Position numbers and translations under genes: made by a program. Positions 20,299 to 28,884 of a stretch of DNA of 64,000 bases are shown one piece after another (position 1 is the stretch's first letter; every line of letters starts with the position of its first letter). Source of the stretch: Parasphingopyxis marina (GTDB taxonomy: Bacteria; Pseudomonadota; Alphaproteobacteria; Sphingomonadales; Sphingomonadaceae); NCBI RefSeq assembly GCF_014237875.1, contig NZ_JACJVJ010000001.1:1414501-1478500 (forward strand). The letters run 5' to 3'. The notes beneath the pieces were generated by a model that searched no databases, was not told the origin of the DNA, and saw nothing but the letters and a program-made list of their open reading frames with translations.

Positions 20299-22280
20299 TG
20301 TTTACAAAAATCCTGATTGCCAATCGCGGCGAGATTGCCTGCCGCGTGATGCGCACCGCCAAGAAGATGGGGATCGCCACGGTCGCCGTCTATTCGGACG
20401 CCGATGCCCGGAGCCCGCATGTCATGATGGCCGACGAGGCCGTGCATCTCGGCCCGCCGCCCGCGGCGGAGAGCTATCTGCTCGCCGACAAGATCATCGA
20501 GGCCTGCAAGGCGACCGGGGCCGAGGCCGTGCATCCCGGCTATGGCTTTCTTTCGGAGCGCGAGAACTTCGCCAATGCTCTGGCCGAGGCGGGCATCGCC
20601 TTTATCGGCCCGCCGGCCAACGCCATCGCGGCGATGGGCGACAAGATCGAATCCAAGAAGCTCGCCAAGGAAGCCGGCGTCAATGTCGTGCCGGGCTATC
20701 TGGGCGAGATCGCCGATACCGATGAGGCGGTGAAGATCGCGAGCGAGATCGGCTATCCGGTGATGATGAAAGCCTCGGCCGGTGGCGGCGGCAAGGGCAT
20801 GCGGCTCGCATGGGAAGAAAAGGATGTCCGCGAAGGCTTCGAGGCGACCAAGCGCGAAGGGCTTGCGAGCTTCGGCGACGACCGCGTGTTCATCGAGAAA
20901 TTCATCGAGCAGCCGCGCCATATCGAGATTCAGGTTCTCGGCGATCAGCAGGGCAATATCGTCTATCTGGGCGAGCGCGAATGCTCGATCCAACGCCGGC
21001 ATCAGAAAGTCGTCGAGGAAGCGCCGTCGCCCTTCGTGACGCCCGAAATGCGCAAGCGGATGGGCGAGCAGGCGGTCGCGCTGGCCCGCGCGGTCGGCTA
21101 TTACAGCGCCGGGACGGTCGAGCTTATCGTGTCGGGCGCGGATACGACCGGCGAGGGCTTCTATTTCCTCGAAATGAACACGCGCCTGCAGGTCGAGCAT
21201 CCGGTGACCGAGAATATCACCGGCGTCGATCTCGTCGAACAGATGATCCGCGTCGCGGCGGGCGAGGCCTTGCCTTTCCAGCAGGACGATATCGAACTCA
21301 ACGGCTGGTCGGTCGAGAACCGCGTCTATGCCGAAGATCCCTATCGCGGCTTCCTGCCCTCGATCGGGCGGCTCGTTCGTTATAATCCGCCGGAAGAGGG
21401 CGCGGGGGTGCGCGTCGACGACGGGGTGGCCGAGGGCGGCGAGGTTTCGATGTTCTACGATCCGATGATCGCCAAGCTCGTCACCTATGGTTCGACGCGC
21501 GAAGAGGCGATCGACCTGCAGATCGAGGCGATCGACAGATTCGAGCTGGAAGGTCTCGGCCATAATCTCGATTTTCTCTCGGCGCTGATGCAGCATCCGC
21601 GCTTCCGCTCCGGCGAGATCACCACCAATTTCATCGCCGAGGAATATCCCGACGGCTTCCAGGGGGCGCCGGCCGACGAGACGCTGCGCAAGCGCCTCGC
21701 GGCCATCGCGGCCTTTGCGGCGACCGCCTATTCGGATCGCGCCCGGCGGATTTCGGGCCAGCTCGACGGCGAGCTGCGCCCGCCCGCCGACTGGGCGGTC
21801 GCGATCGACGGCGTGACGCATGATGTGCATGTCGATCTCGACGATGTCTCTGTCGATGGCGAGGCGATGGCGCTCGCCATGGCCTATGCGCCGGGCGAGC
21901 GGATCATCGAGGCGGAGTTCGGCGAAGAGGCGCTGGCGGTGAAGATCGCCGCCGGCCGTTATGGCTTTACCCTCACGACGCGCGGGGCGAGCCATGCCGC
22001 GCGCGCGCTGCCCCAGCATTTCGCGCATCTTTTCGATCACATGATCGAGAAGGAGCCGCCCGATTTATCGAAGATGCTGATCTGCCCGATGCCGGGCCTG
22101 ATTACCGCGCTGCATGTCCAGGCGGGCGACAAGGTCGAGGCCGGCCAGCCGCTCGCGGTCGTCGAGGCGATGAAGATGGAGAATATCCTGCGCGCCGAAA
22201 AGGCGGGCATCGTCGCCACGGTCAGCGCCAGCGAAGGCGAAAGCCTTGCTGCCGACGATGTCATCATGGAATTCGAATAG
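20298..22280 (+). CDS. pccA: Propionyl-CoA carboxylase alpha subunit (biotin carboxylase plus biotinyl domain)
   Basis: A 660-residue three-part protein: biotin carboxylase (starts FTKILIANRGEIACRV, ATP-grasp KASAGGGGKGMRL, catalytic FLEMNTRLQVEHPVTE), a PccA-type BT linker (about residues 470-585) and a C-terminal biotinyl domain with EAMKMEN, biotinylated Lys626. It forms the PCC holoenzyme with PccB. The start is GTG 20298, the only start that gives the conserved FTKILIANRGE beginning; it overlaps the previous gene by one base. It is followed by an intrinsic terminator. Confidence 0.96.
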   Translation: MFTKILIANRGEIACRVMRTAKKMGIATVAVYSDADARSPHVMMADEAVHLGPPPAAESYLLADKIIEACKATGAEAVHPGYGFLSERENFANALAEAGIAFIGPPANAIAAMGDKIESKKLAKEAGVNVVPGYLGEIADTDEAVKIASEIGYPVMMKASAGGGGKGMRLAWEEKDVREGFEATKREGLASFGDDRVFIEKFIEQPRHIEIQVLGDQQGNIVYLGERECSIQRRHQKVVEEAPSPFVTPEMRKRMGEQAVALARAVGYYSAGTVELIVSGADTTGEGFYFLEMNTRLQVEHPVTENITGVDLVEQMIRVAAGEALPFQQDDIELNGWSVENRVYAEDPYRGFLPSIGRLVRYNPPEEGAGVRVDDGVAEGGEVSMFYDPMIAKLVTYGSTREEAIDLQIEAIDRFELEGLGHNLDFLSALMQHPRFRSGEITTNFIAEEYPDGFQGAPADETLRKRLAAIAAFAATAYSDRARRISGQLDGELRPPADWAVAIDGVTHDVHVDLDDVSVDGEAMALAMAYAPGERIIEAEFGEEALAVKIAAGRYGFTLTTRGASHAARALPQHFAHLFDHMIEKEPPDLSKMLICPMPGLITALHVQAGDKVEAGQPLAVVEAMKMENILRAEKAGIVATVSASEGESLAADDVIMEFE

Positions 22281-22283
22281 AAA

Positions 22284-22311
22284 AAAGCCCGGAGCGTCGC
22301 CCGGGCTTTAT
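22284..22311. terminator. Bidirectional intrinsic terminator after pccA
   Basis: AAAGCCCGG (22284-22292) pairs perfectly with CCGGGCTTT (22301-22309) over an 8-base loop. A run of A before and T after the stem allows termination in both directions, matching its place between convergent pccA and the minus-strand orphan. Confidence 0.85.
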
Positions 22312-22334
22312 TTCCTTCCACTCGCGCGATTCGG

Positions 22335-22622
22335 CTAGCCGCCGCGCAGGCCGATGCGCGTGCCGTTGTCGATCGTGTCGGTAGCGTCGCGATTGCCGTC
22401 CCGGCGCAGGGTTTCCCACTGCGCGTTGGTCATGCAAACCCGGATGCGCCGGGCCCGCGAGCCGGTTACCGCGCGCCGTTCGCAGCGCACGGCATCGGGA
22501 TCGAGGCGTTCGGCCTCGTCTGCCACGTCTGTCGTCGGTGCCTCGGCGTCCTGCGCTGCTGCCGGGGCCTGTGCGATTGCGATGGCGCCGAACGCGAGCC
22601 CCGCCGATAGGATCAATTTCAT
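22335..22622 (-). CDS. Hypothetical small secreted protein
   Basis: A 95-residue ORF with a clear signal peptide (MKLILSAGLAFGAIAIAQAPAAAQ, cleavage likely after AAAQ). The mature 70 residues are acidic at first (DAEAPTTDVADEAERLD), then basic with two Cys (RCERR, RVCMTNAQW), a pattern seen in many small alphaproteobacterial periplasmic proteins of unknown role. RBS GGGAGG lies 8 bases before the ATG on the minus strand. It is convergent with pccA. I do not recognise a named family. Confidence 0.72.
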   Translation of the reverse strand: MKLILSAGLAFGAIAIAQAPAAAQDAEAPTTDVADEAERLDPDAVRCERRAVTGSRARRIRVCMTNAQWETLRRDGNRDATDTIDNGTRIGLRGG

Positions 22623-22674
22623 TGTCTGCCTCCCGAAATATATGGCGCGATGATATCAGACACCCGATTGGCTC

Positions 22675-24123
22675 TCAAATCTTTAGTTCGCGCTTGATCG
22701 TTGCCCTGGTCGTCTTGCCATAGGGCGGTTTCATGCCCGCGAGTTTCGCCACGTCCATCTTCGGCTGGCTGTAGACGCTCTTGGCATGGCTGAACGTCTT
22801 GAAGCCTTCATGGCCGGTATAGGCGCCCATTCCCGAAGGTCCCACGCCCCCGAACGGCAGCTCTTCCATCGCGATGTGGAAGATCACGTCGTTGACGGTC
22901 GCGCCGCCCGAAATGGTGCGCGACAGCACCCGGCGTTCCTCGGCCTTGTCCTGGCCGAAATAATAAAGGCCCAGCGGCCGATCGTGCAGGTTCACATAGG
23001 CGATCGCCTCGTCGACCGAACGATAGGTCTTGATCGGCAGGATCGGCCCGAAAATCTCCTCCTGCATCACCTTCATGTCTTCGGTCGGGTTACGGACGAG
23101 GGTGAGCGGCATCTTGCGCGTGTTCGAGGCGGAGAAATCCTCCTTGCCCGGGTTGACCTCGACAAGGATCGCGCCTTTTTCCCGGGCATCGGCGAGATAG
23201 CCCTGCAGCCGTTCATAGTGCCGGTCGTTGACGATCGCCGTGAAATCGTCATTCGCGTCGAGGGTCGGATATTGCTCGGCGACGGCGGCGTGGAAGCCCT
23301 CGATCAGTGCCTCTTCCTTGCCTTCGGGCACCATCATGTAATCGGGCGCGAGGCATATCTGGCCGGCGTTCATCATCTTGCCCAGGGTCACCCGGCTCGC
23401 GGTGCGCGCGACATTCGCGCTCTCGCCGACGATGACGGGAGACTTGCCGCCCAATTCCAGCGTCACCGGCGTCAGATGATCGGCCGCGGCGTGCAGGATA
23501 TGCTTGCCGACGCTCGTCGCGCCGGTGAACAGCAGATGGTCGAAAGGCAGCGCGGAAAAGGCCTGGCCGACATCGGGCCCGCCGTTGAACACAGTGACTT
23601 CTTCGGGATCGAAGGCCTTCAAGATCAGCTTTTCGACGAGCGCGCTGGTCGCCGGGGTGAATTCGCTCATCTTGATCATAGCGCGGTTGCCTGCGGCGAG
23701 CACATCGGCGAGCGGACTGAAGGTCAGCTGCACCGGAAAGTTCCACGGCGCGATAATGCCGACCACACCCTTGGGCTGATATTCGATCCGCGCCTTCGCG
23801 CCGAGCAGGCCGAGCGGGAAACGCGTCTTGCGCTTTTCGGGTCGCATCCATTTTTCGACATGCTTGCGCGCATATTTGATCTCGCCGAGCGCCGAGCTGA
23901 TGTCGGTCATCATCGACTGCTCCCGCGAACGATGGCCGAAATCCTCGCTCATCGCCGCGCACAGCGCCTCGGCATTGTCGACCAGAAGCCGGCCCGCGCG
24001 CGTCAGCCGATCCTTGCGCATATCGGCGCCTACCGGCAGCTCCGCGGTAAATGCCGCGCGCTGCTTTACCAGCGCGGCGCGCATCGCCTCGGTGTCGACC
24101 GGCGGCATATCGGCATCGGCCAT
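22675..24123 (-). CDS. calB: Coniferyl-aldehyde-dehydrogenase-like aldehyde dehydrogenase
   Basis: A 482-residue class-3-like aldehyde dehydrogenase. GIIAPWNFPVQLTFSPLADVLAAGN (about residues 113-137), ELGGKSPVIV and NAGQICLAPDYMMVP with the catalytic Cys near residue 253 are visible; the late ISGGATVNDVIFHIAMEELPFGGVGPSGMGAYTG is typical. The naming follows CalB of aromatic aldehyde oxidation, but the real substrate could be another aldehyde. The ATG at 24123 is chosen because an RBS (AGGGGA) precedes it and it gives the normal family length; the frame stays open far upstream only as antisense of the next gene. Confidence 0.87.
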   Translation of the reverse strand: MADADMPPVDTEAMRAALVKQRAAFTAELPVGADMRKDRLTRAGRLLVDNAEALCAAMSEDFGHRSREQSMMTDISSALGEIKYARKHVEKWMRPEKRKTRFPLGLLGAKARIEYQPKGVVGIIAPWNFPVQLTFSPLADVLAAGNRAMIKMSEFTPATSALVEKLILKAFDPEEVTVFNGGPDVGQAFSALPFDHLLFTGATSVGKHILHAAADHLTPVTLELGGKSPVIVGESANVARTASRVTLGKMMNAGQICLAPDYMMVPEGKEEALIEGFHAAVAEQYPTLDANDDFTAIVNDRHYERLQGYLADAREKGAILVEVNPGKEDFSASNTRKMPLTLVRNPTEDMKVMQEEIFGPILPIKTYRSVDEAIAYVNLHDRPLGLYYFGQDKAEERRVLSRTISGGATVNDVIFHIAMEELPFGGVGPSGMGAYTGHEGFKTFSHAKSVYSQPKMDVAKLAGMKPPYGKTTRATIKRELKI

Positions 24124-24136
24124 GGCATCGTCCCCT

Positions 24137-24151
24137 GTTTCGTTTTGAAAC
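24137..24151. promoter_or_regulatory. Short inverted repeat in the calB / hydrolase divergent region
   Basis: GTTTC-GTTTT-GAAAC lies 14 bases before the calB start on the minus strand, in the 114-base divergent gap. It could be half of an operator. No regulator gene is adjacent, and 5-base arms can occur by chance. Confidence 0.2.
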
Positions 24152-24237
24152 TGAATTTTATGCAAGCGAGACGCATTTGAATAGAGGGTTTGCGCAGCCG
24201 GGGTGACGCCGCATTTCCGGGCCGCTAAGCCGTTCCC

Positions 24238-25287
24238 ATGACCGAAGAAATCCTCAGCAGCACGGATGGCAAGGCCGCGCGGCTGCGCCTCAACCGCCCC
24301 AAGGCGCTGCACGCGCTGACGACGAAAATGTGCGCGGCGCTCACCGATTCGCTGATGGGCTGGCGCGACGATCTGGCGGTGGAGGCGGTGCTGATCGATC
24401 ATGCCGATGGTCGCGGTTTCTGCGCGGGTGGCGACATCCGTATGTTGGCGGAAAGCGGCGCGAAGGACGGCGTGGAGGCGCGGGATTTCTTCCACACCGA
24501 ATATCGGCTCAACCATCTGCTCTTCACTTATGCCAAGCCGACGATCGCCTTCATGGACGGGATCACCATGGGCGGGGGCGTCGGTCTGGCGCTGCCGTGC
24601 AAATATCGGGTGGCGACGGAAAATACGCGCCTCGCCATGCCCGAAACCGGGATCGGCCTGTTCCCCGATGTCGGCGGCGGCTGGTATCTCTCGCGCCTTC
24701 CCGGGCGGACTGGCCAGTTTCTCGCGCTCACCGGCGCGCGGCTCGACGGGGCGGAGTGCAAGGCGCTTGGCCTTGCGACCCATTATCTCCCCGCCGAGGC
24801 GCTCGACGAAGCGAAGGTCCGGATCGCCGAAGATCCACGCCATATCGCGGCGGTCCTCGACGAATTTGCCGTCGCGCCGCCCGAGGCGCGGATCATGGGC
24901 AATCGCGCGGCCATCGACCGCTGCTTCGCCTCGGACGAATATGAGGAGATTCTCGCGGCGCTCAAGGCCGAAGGGACGGACTGGGCGATGAAGGAACTCG
25001 AAGCGCTCGCCACCAAATCGCCGCAAACCTGCAAGGTTTCGCTCCACCTGCTGGCGCAGGGCAAGCACCACAGCGATTTCGCCGACGAGATGCGCGTCGA
25101 ATATCGCGTGGGGGCGCATGTCGTGCAGCGCCACGATTTCCTCGAAGGCGTGCGCGCGGTAATCGTCGACAAGGATAATGATCCGAAATGGGATCCCGCA
25201 ACGCCCGAAGGCGTCAGCGGCCGTCTGATCGACCAGATTTTCGCGCCGCTCCCCGAGGACGAGGAGTGGACGCCGCTGCGGCTCTAG
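24238..25287 (+). CDS. 3-hydroxyisobutyryl-CoA hydrolase
   Basis: A 349-residue crotonase of the HIBYL-CoA hydrolase branch. The diagnostic motif MPETGIGLFPDVGGGWYLSRL (about residues 133-153) has both the Glu and the Asp used for thioester hydrolysis; the oxyanion loop is GRGFCAGGDIRML and the second loop MDGITMGGGVGLA. The long C-terminal helical part (QRHDFLEGVRAVIVDKD) also fits. It releases 3-hydroxyisobutyrate for MmsB and so completes the valine route encoded in this window. It is transcribed divergently from calB and is convergent with the b561 gene, overlapping its stop by 4 bases. Confidence 0.93.
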   Translation: MTEEILSSTDGKAARLRLNRPKALHALTTKMCAALTDSLMGWRDDLAVEAVLIDHADGRGFCAGGDIRMLAESGAKDGVEARDFFHTEYRLNHLLFTYAKPTIAFMDGITMGGGVGLALPCKYRVATENTRLAMPETGIGLFPDVGGGWYLSRLPGRTGQFLALTGARLDGAECKALGLATHYLPAEALDEAKVRIAEDPRHIAAVLDEFAVAPPEARIMGNRAAIDRCFASDEYEEILAALKAEGTDWAMKELEALATKSPQTCKVSLHLLAQGKHHSDFADEMRVEYRVGAHVVQRHDFLEGVRAVIVDKDNDPKWDPATPEGVSGRLIDQIFAPLPEDEEWTPLRL

Positions 25288-25844
25288 GCCGAGCGGCCCG
25301 GCAGCATCCGCCCGAACACGCCATCCTTGTCGATCACCAGATGCTTGAACGCGGCGAGGGTGTGGAAGATGGCGAGATAGAATATCGCCTTGCCCATGAT
25401 CTCGTGCGTCTCGTGCAGGACGTCACCCAGCGCCTCGTTTCCCGCAACCGGCCAGGCGGGCACCCCGAACAGGCCGAAATAGGAAACCGGCGCCGGGATG
25501 GTCGACATCCAGAGCCAGCCCGAAAGCGGCAGCGCGATGAGCAGGCCGTAAAATATCCAGTGGGTGGTGCGCGCCAGCGCCTTTTCCCATCCGGCCATGC
25601 TTTCGGGAAAGGGTGGGGGCTTGTGGCCCATACGCCAGGCGAGCCGTATCACCATCAAGGCGAGCACCGAAATGCCGCAGGCCTTGTGAATATCCATATA
25701 GGGGCCGCGGGCCGCGCGAGAGAGGTCTTCGGTCAGCTCGGCGAGGCCGATATTGGCGAGGACGAGCGCGGCGATCAGCCAGTGGAGGAGCATCGCTACC
25801 CCTGAATAGCGGGGCGCGGTCGCGTTTCCGGTTGCGGATGCCAT
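25284..25844 (-). CDS. Cytochrome b561 family protein
   Basis: A 186-residue four-helix membrane protein of the bacterial cytochrome b561 (prokaryotic type) family. Heme-ligand histidines are in MLLHWLIAALVLANIGLA (about residue 21), DIHKACGISVLALMVIRLAWR (about 53), and HETHEIMGKAIFYLAIFHTLAAFKH. Such proteins pass electrons between quinol and other carriers in the inner membrane. The ATG at 25844 follows the RBS AGGAAAGGAA. It lies 17 bases after glpK in the same direction, so it is likely expressed with the aerobic glycerol genes; a direct link to GlpD electron flow is speculation. Confidence 0.88.
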   Translation of the reverse strand: MASATGNATAPRYSGVAMLLHWLIAALVLANIGLAELTEDLSRAARGPYMDIHKACGISVLALMVIRLAWRMGHKPPPFPESMAGWEKALARTTHWIFYGLLIALPLSGWLWMSTIPAPVSYFGLFGVPAWPVAGNEALGDVLHETHEIMGKAIFYLAIFHTLAAFKHLVIDKDGVFGRMLPGRSA

Positions 25845-25861
25845 GATGTTCCTTTCCTCCG

Positions 25862-27331
25862 TCAGTTTTGGGGCATCGCGCGTCGCAACGCCCCCTGCCA
25901 GTCGGCCAGCAATGCTTCCCGCCGGCTCTCCGCCATGTCGGGCTCGAAACGGGCTGCCGCCCGCCATTTCTCCGAAAGATCGCCGAGCCCCTGCCAGACG
26001 CCGGTGGCGAGACCCGCGAGATAGGCCGCGCCGAGCGCCGTCGTTTCGTGGCTTTCGGGCCGCTCGACCGGAGCCGCCAGCACGTCCGAGAGGAACTGCG
26101 CGAACCAGGCGTTCTGCGCCATGCCGCCGTCGATCCGGATCGCGCTCGGTACATCGGTGCCGTCGGCGCGCATCGCATCGAGCAGGTCGCGCGTCTGGAA
26201 GGCGATCGATTCGAGCGTCGCGCGGACGATATGATCGGCGGTGGTGTCGAGCGTCAGCCCGGTGAGGAGCCCGCGCGCGTCGGGATCCCAATGCGGCGCG
26301 CCCAGGCCGACAAAGGCGGGGACCAGCGTGACGCCGTGATCGTCGGCGACGGCGCGGGCGATGTCCTCGCTTTCCGCCGCGTCGGTAATCAGGCCGAGCT
26401 GGTCGCGCAGCCATTTGATCGCCGCGCCAGCGACGAAAATCGATCCTTCCAGTGCAAAGGCCCGTTCGCCGCCGATCGTATAGGCCGGCGTCGTCAGCAG
26501 CCGGTTTTCGGAGCGCACCGCCTCGCCGCCCGTATTGAGCAGGAGGAAGCAGCCGGTGCCATAGGTCGATTTGACCATGCCGCGCGAAAAGCAGGCCTGG
26601 CCGATCAGCGCGGCCTGCTGGTCGCCGGCCATGCCCGCGATGGGGATTGCGCGGCCGAACAGGGCAGGGTCGGTCTCGCCGAAAATTCCCGCATTTTCAT
26701 GGATCTGGGGGAGGAGATTCGCAGGGATGCCGAACAGTTCCAGCAGCTCTTCGTCCCAGGCGGCCTCATGAATATTGCAGAGCATGGTGCGCCCGGCATT
26801 GGTAATATCGGTCGCGTGGGATTTTCCGCCCGTCAGCCGCCACAGCAGGAAACTGTCGATCGTCCCGGCGGCCAGTTCGCCCTTTTCCGCCCGGTCGCGC
26901 GCCCCGGGCACGGTATCGAGCAGCCATTGCAGCTTGGTCGCGCTGAAATAGGGATCGAGCAGCAGGCCGGTCTTCGCGCGAACCATCTCCTCGGCGCCTT
27001 CGGCCTTGAGGCGGCGGCAGGTTTCGCCGGTGCGCCTGTCCTGCCAGACGATCGCGTTATGGAGCGGCTTGCCGCTTTCCCTGTCCCAGAGCAGCACCGT
27101 TTCGCGTTGGTTGGTGATCCCGATCGCGACGGTTTCGTCTGTCAGCACGTCCTGCACCGCGGCCACGGTATCGCGCCAGATATCTTCCGGATCATGCTCG
27201 ACCCAACCGTCCTGGGGATAATGCTGGGGAAATTCCCGTGCGGAAACGCTGAGCGGTTTGCCGGCCTCGTCGAACAGGATCGCGCGGCTCGATGTCGTGC
27301 CCTGGTCGATGGCGACGATATGCTGGGTCAT
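25862..27331 (-). CDS. glpK: Glycerol kinase
   Basis: A 489-residue FGGY-family kinase. It starts MTQHIVAIDQGTTSSRAILFD with the phosphate-binding DQGTTSS, and shows GITNQRETVLLWD, the catalytic Asp region and the C-terminal signature RIDGGMAQNAWFAQFLSDVL. It phosphorylates glycerol to glycerol 3-phosphate. The ATG at 27331 overlaps the glpD stop by 4 bases (ATGA), which fixes the start and indicates coupling with the dehydrogenase gene. No glycerol facilitator gene is visible in this window. Confidence 0.96.
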   Translation of the reverse strand: MTQHIVAIDQGTTSSRAILFDEAGKPLSVSAREFPQHYPQDGWVEHDPEDIWRDTVAAVQDVLTDETVAIGITNQRETVLLWDRESGKPLHNAIVWQDRRTGETCRRLKAEGAEEMVRAKTGLLLDPYFSATKLQWLLDTVPGARDRAEKGELAAGTIDSFLLWRLTGGKSHATDITNAGRTMLCNIHEAAWDEELLELFGIPANLLPQIHENAGIFGETDPALFGRAIPIAGMAGDQQAALIGQACFSRGMVKSTYGTGCFLLLNTGGEAVRSENRLLTTPAYTIGGERAFALEGSIFVAGAAIKWLRDQLGLITDAAESEDIARAVADDHGVTLVPAFVGLGAPHWDPDARGLLTGLTLDTTADHIVRATLESIAFQTRDLLDAMRADGTDVPSAIRIDGGMAQNAWFAQFLSDVLAAPVERPESHETTALGAAYLAGLATGVWQGLGDLSEKWRAAARFEPDMAESRREALLADWQGALRRAMPQN

Positions 27332-28815
27332 GCCGCACTCTCCGCGGCGACACGCCCTTCGAAATAGGCCGTAAAGCGCGCCTGTTCCTGCTCGTTCATC
27401 AGCAGCCCCATCTTCGTTCGCCGCCACAATATGTCGTCCGGCGTCTTCGCCCATTCATGGGCGACCAGCCAGTCCACCTCGCGCGCCGTCAATCCCGCGC
27501 CGAAATGTTCGCCGAGATCGTCCATGCTCTCGGCATCGCCGAGAATGTCGGGGAGGCGCGAACCATAAGCGCGGGCCAGGCGCGTCGCATTTTCCCAGTC
27601 GAGGAAGCGATAGCGCGCATCGATCTGCTCGAGGAAATCGTCGAACCCGATGCCGAGATCGCCGCCCGGCAGCTTCGCGGCCTTGGTCCAGGGTTCGCCG
27701 GCAAGCCGGCTCGCATCCGCGAGTCGGTTGCAGGCGTCCTCGGCGAGCGCTCGGGCGGTCGTGATCTTGCCGCCGAAGACAGAGAGCAGCGGCGGCGTGC
27801 TGTTCCCGCCATCCATCTCCAGCACATAATCGCGCGTCACTTCCATCGAATCCGCGGCGCCATCATCGTAGAGCGAGCGCACGCCGGCATAGAGCGAGAT
27901 CACATCGTCCGGGGAAATCTGAACGGCGAAATACTGGTTCACCGCGCGGCACAGATATTCGACCTCGTCGGTGTCCATCACCGCGTCCTCGGGATTGTCG
28001 ACCGCGATATCGGTGGTGCCGATCAAGGTGAATTTGCCCAGATAGGGCATGGCGAACACGATCCGCCGGTCGGGCTGTTGCAGGATATAGGCCTGGTCGC
28101 CGGCATAGAGGCGCGGAACGATGATATGGCTGCCGCGCACCAGCCGGACATGCGCCTTGCCATGCGCGCCCAGCCGGCTCTCCTGCACTTCCGACACCCA
28201 GGGGCCGGCGGCGTTGACGAGCGTCCGCGCCTCCACCGTGCGACCGTCGGACAGTGTCGCCGACCAGAGATCGCCCGTGCGCGTCGCCGAGAGCAGCGCG
28301 ACGCGGGTTTCGATTTCCGCGCCCCTGTCGGCGGCATCGCGCGCGTTGAGCGCGACCAGCCGCGCATCGTCCACCCAGCAATCCGAATAGACGAAGCCCC
28401 GCGTCCGGGGATCGGAGAAGGGGGAGCGATATTGCGGGTTCGCCTTGCCCAGGCTGCGCGTGCCCTTCAGCGTCCGCCGCCCGCCGATCATGTCGTAGAG
28501 GAACAGCCCGATCCTGATCATCCAATAGGGGCGCACCGAATTGTTGTGCGGGAAGACGAAGCGCATCGGGAAGATGATGTGCGGCGCGCTTTTCAGCATC
28601 ACTTCGCGCTCTTTCAGCGCCTTCCGCACGAGCCGGAATTCGTAGAATTCCAGATAGCGGACGCCGCCATGGATCAGTTTCGAAGAGGCGGAGCTGGTAT
28701 GGCTGGCAAGATCGTCTTTCTCGACGAGCAGTGTCTTCCAGCCGCGCCCGGCCGCGTCGCGGGCGATTGCCGCTCCGTTGATGCCGCCGCCGATTACGAG
28801 CAGGTCGTAGGTCAT
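27328..28815 (-). CDS. glpD: Aerobic glycerol-3-phosphate dehydrogenase
   Basis: A 495-residue FAD enzyme. The dinucleotide-binding motif is VIGGGINGAAIARDAAGRG at residues 6-24, followed by SSKLIHGGVRYLE and the C-terminal DAO domain. It oxidises glycerol 3-phosphate to DHAP at the inner membrane and reduces ubiquinone. It is the first gene of the minus-strand glpD-glpK-b561 operon and is divergent from rnr across about 70 bases. No obvious ribosome binding site is seen before the ATG. Confidence 0.95.
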   Translation of the reverse strand: MTYDLLVIGGGINGAAIARDAAGRGWKTLLVEKDDLASHTSSASSKLIHGGVRYLEFYEFRLVRKALKEREVMLKSAPHIIFPMRFVFPHNNSVRPYWMIRIGLFLYDMIGGRRTLKGTRSLGKANPQYRSPFSDPRTRGFVYSDCWVDDARLVALNARDAADRGAEIETRVALLSATRTGDLWSATLSDGRTVEARTLVNAAGPWVSEVQESRLGAHGKAHVRLVRGSHIIVPRLYAGDQAYILQQPDRRIVFAMPYLGKFTLIGTTDIAVDNPEDAVMDTDEVEYLCRAVNQYFAVQISPDDVISLYAGVRSLYDDGAADSMEVTRDYVLEMDGGNSTPPLLSVFGGKITTARALAEDACNRLADASRLAGEPWTKAAKLPGGDLGIGFDDFLEQIDARYRFLDWENATRLARAYGSRLPDILGDAESMDDLGEHFGAGLTAREVDWLVAHEWAKTPDDILWRRTKMGLLMNEQEQARFTAYFEGRVAAESAA

Positions 28816-28884
28816 TGGAATAGCTTAGCGGATTAATTGGCCGCGTCACTATCGGGCATGCGCCGAGGCGCCTATATTCGGGCC

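Noticed and set aside
24124-25134. N-terminal extension of the calB frame giving an 819-residue protein
   Set aside because: The extra part is antisense to the hydrolase gene and the family length and RBS fix the start at 24123.
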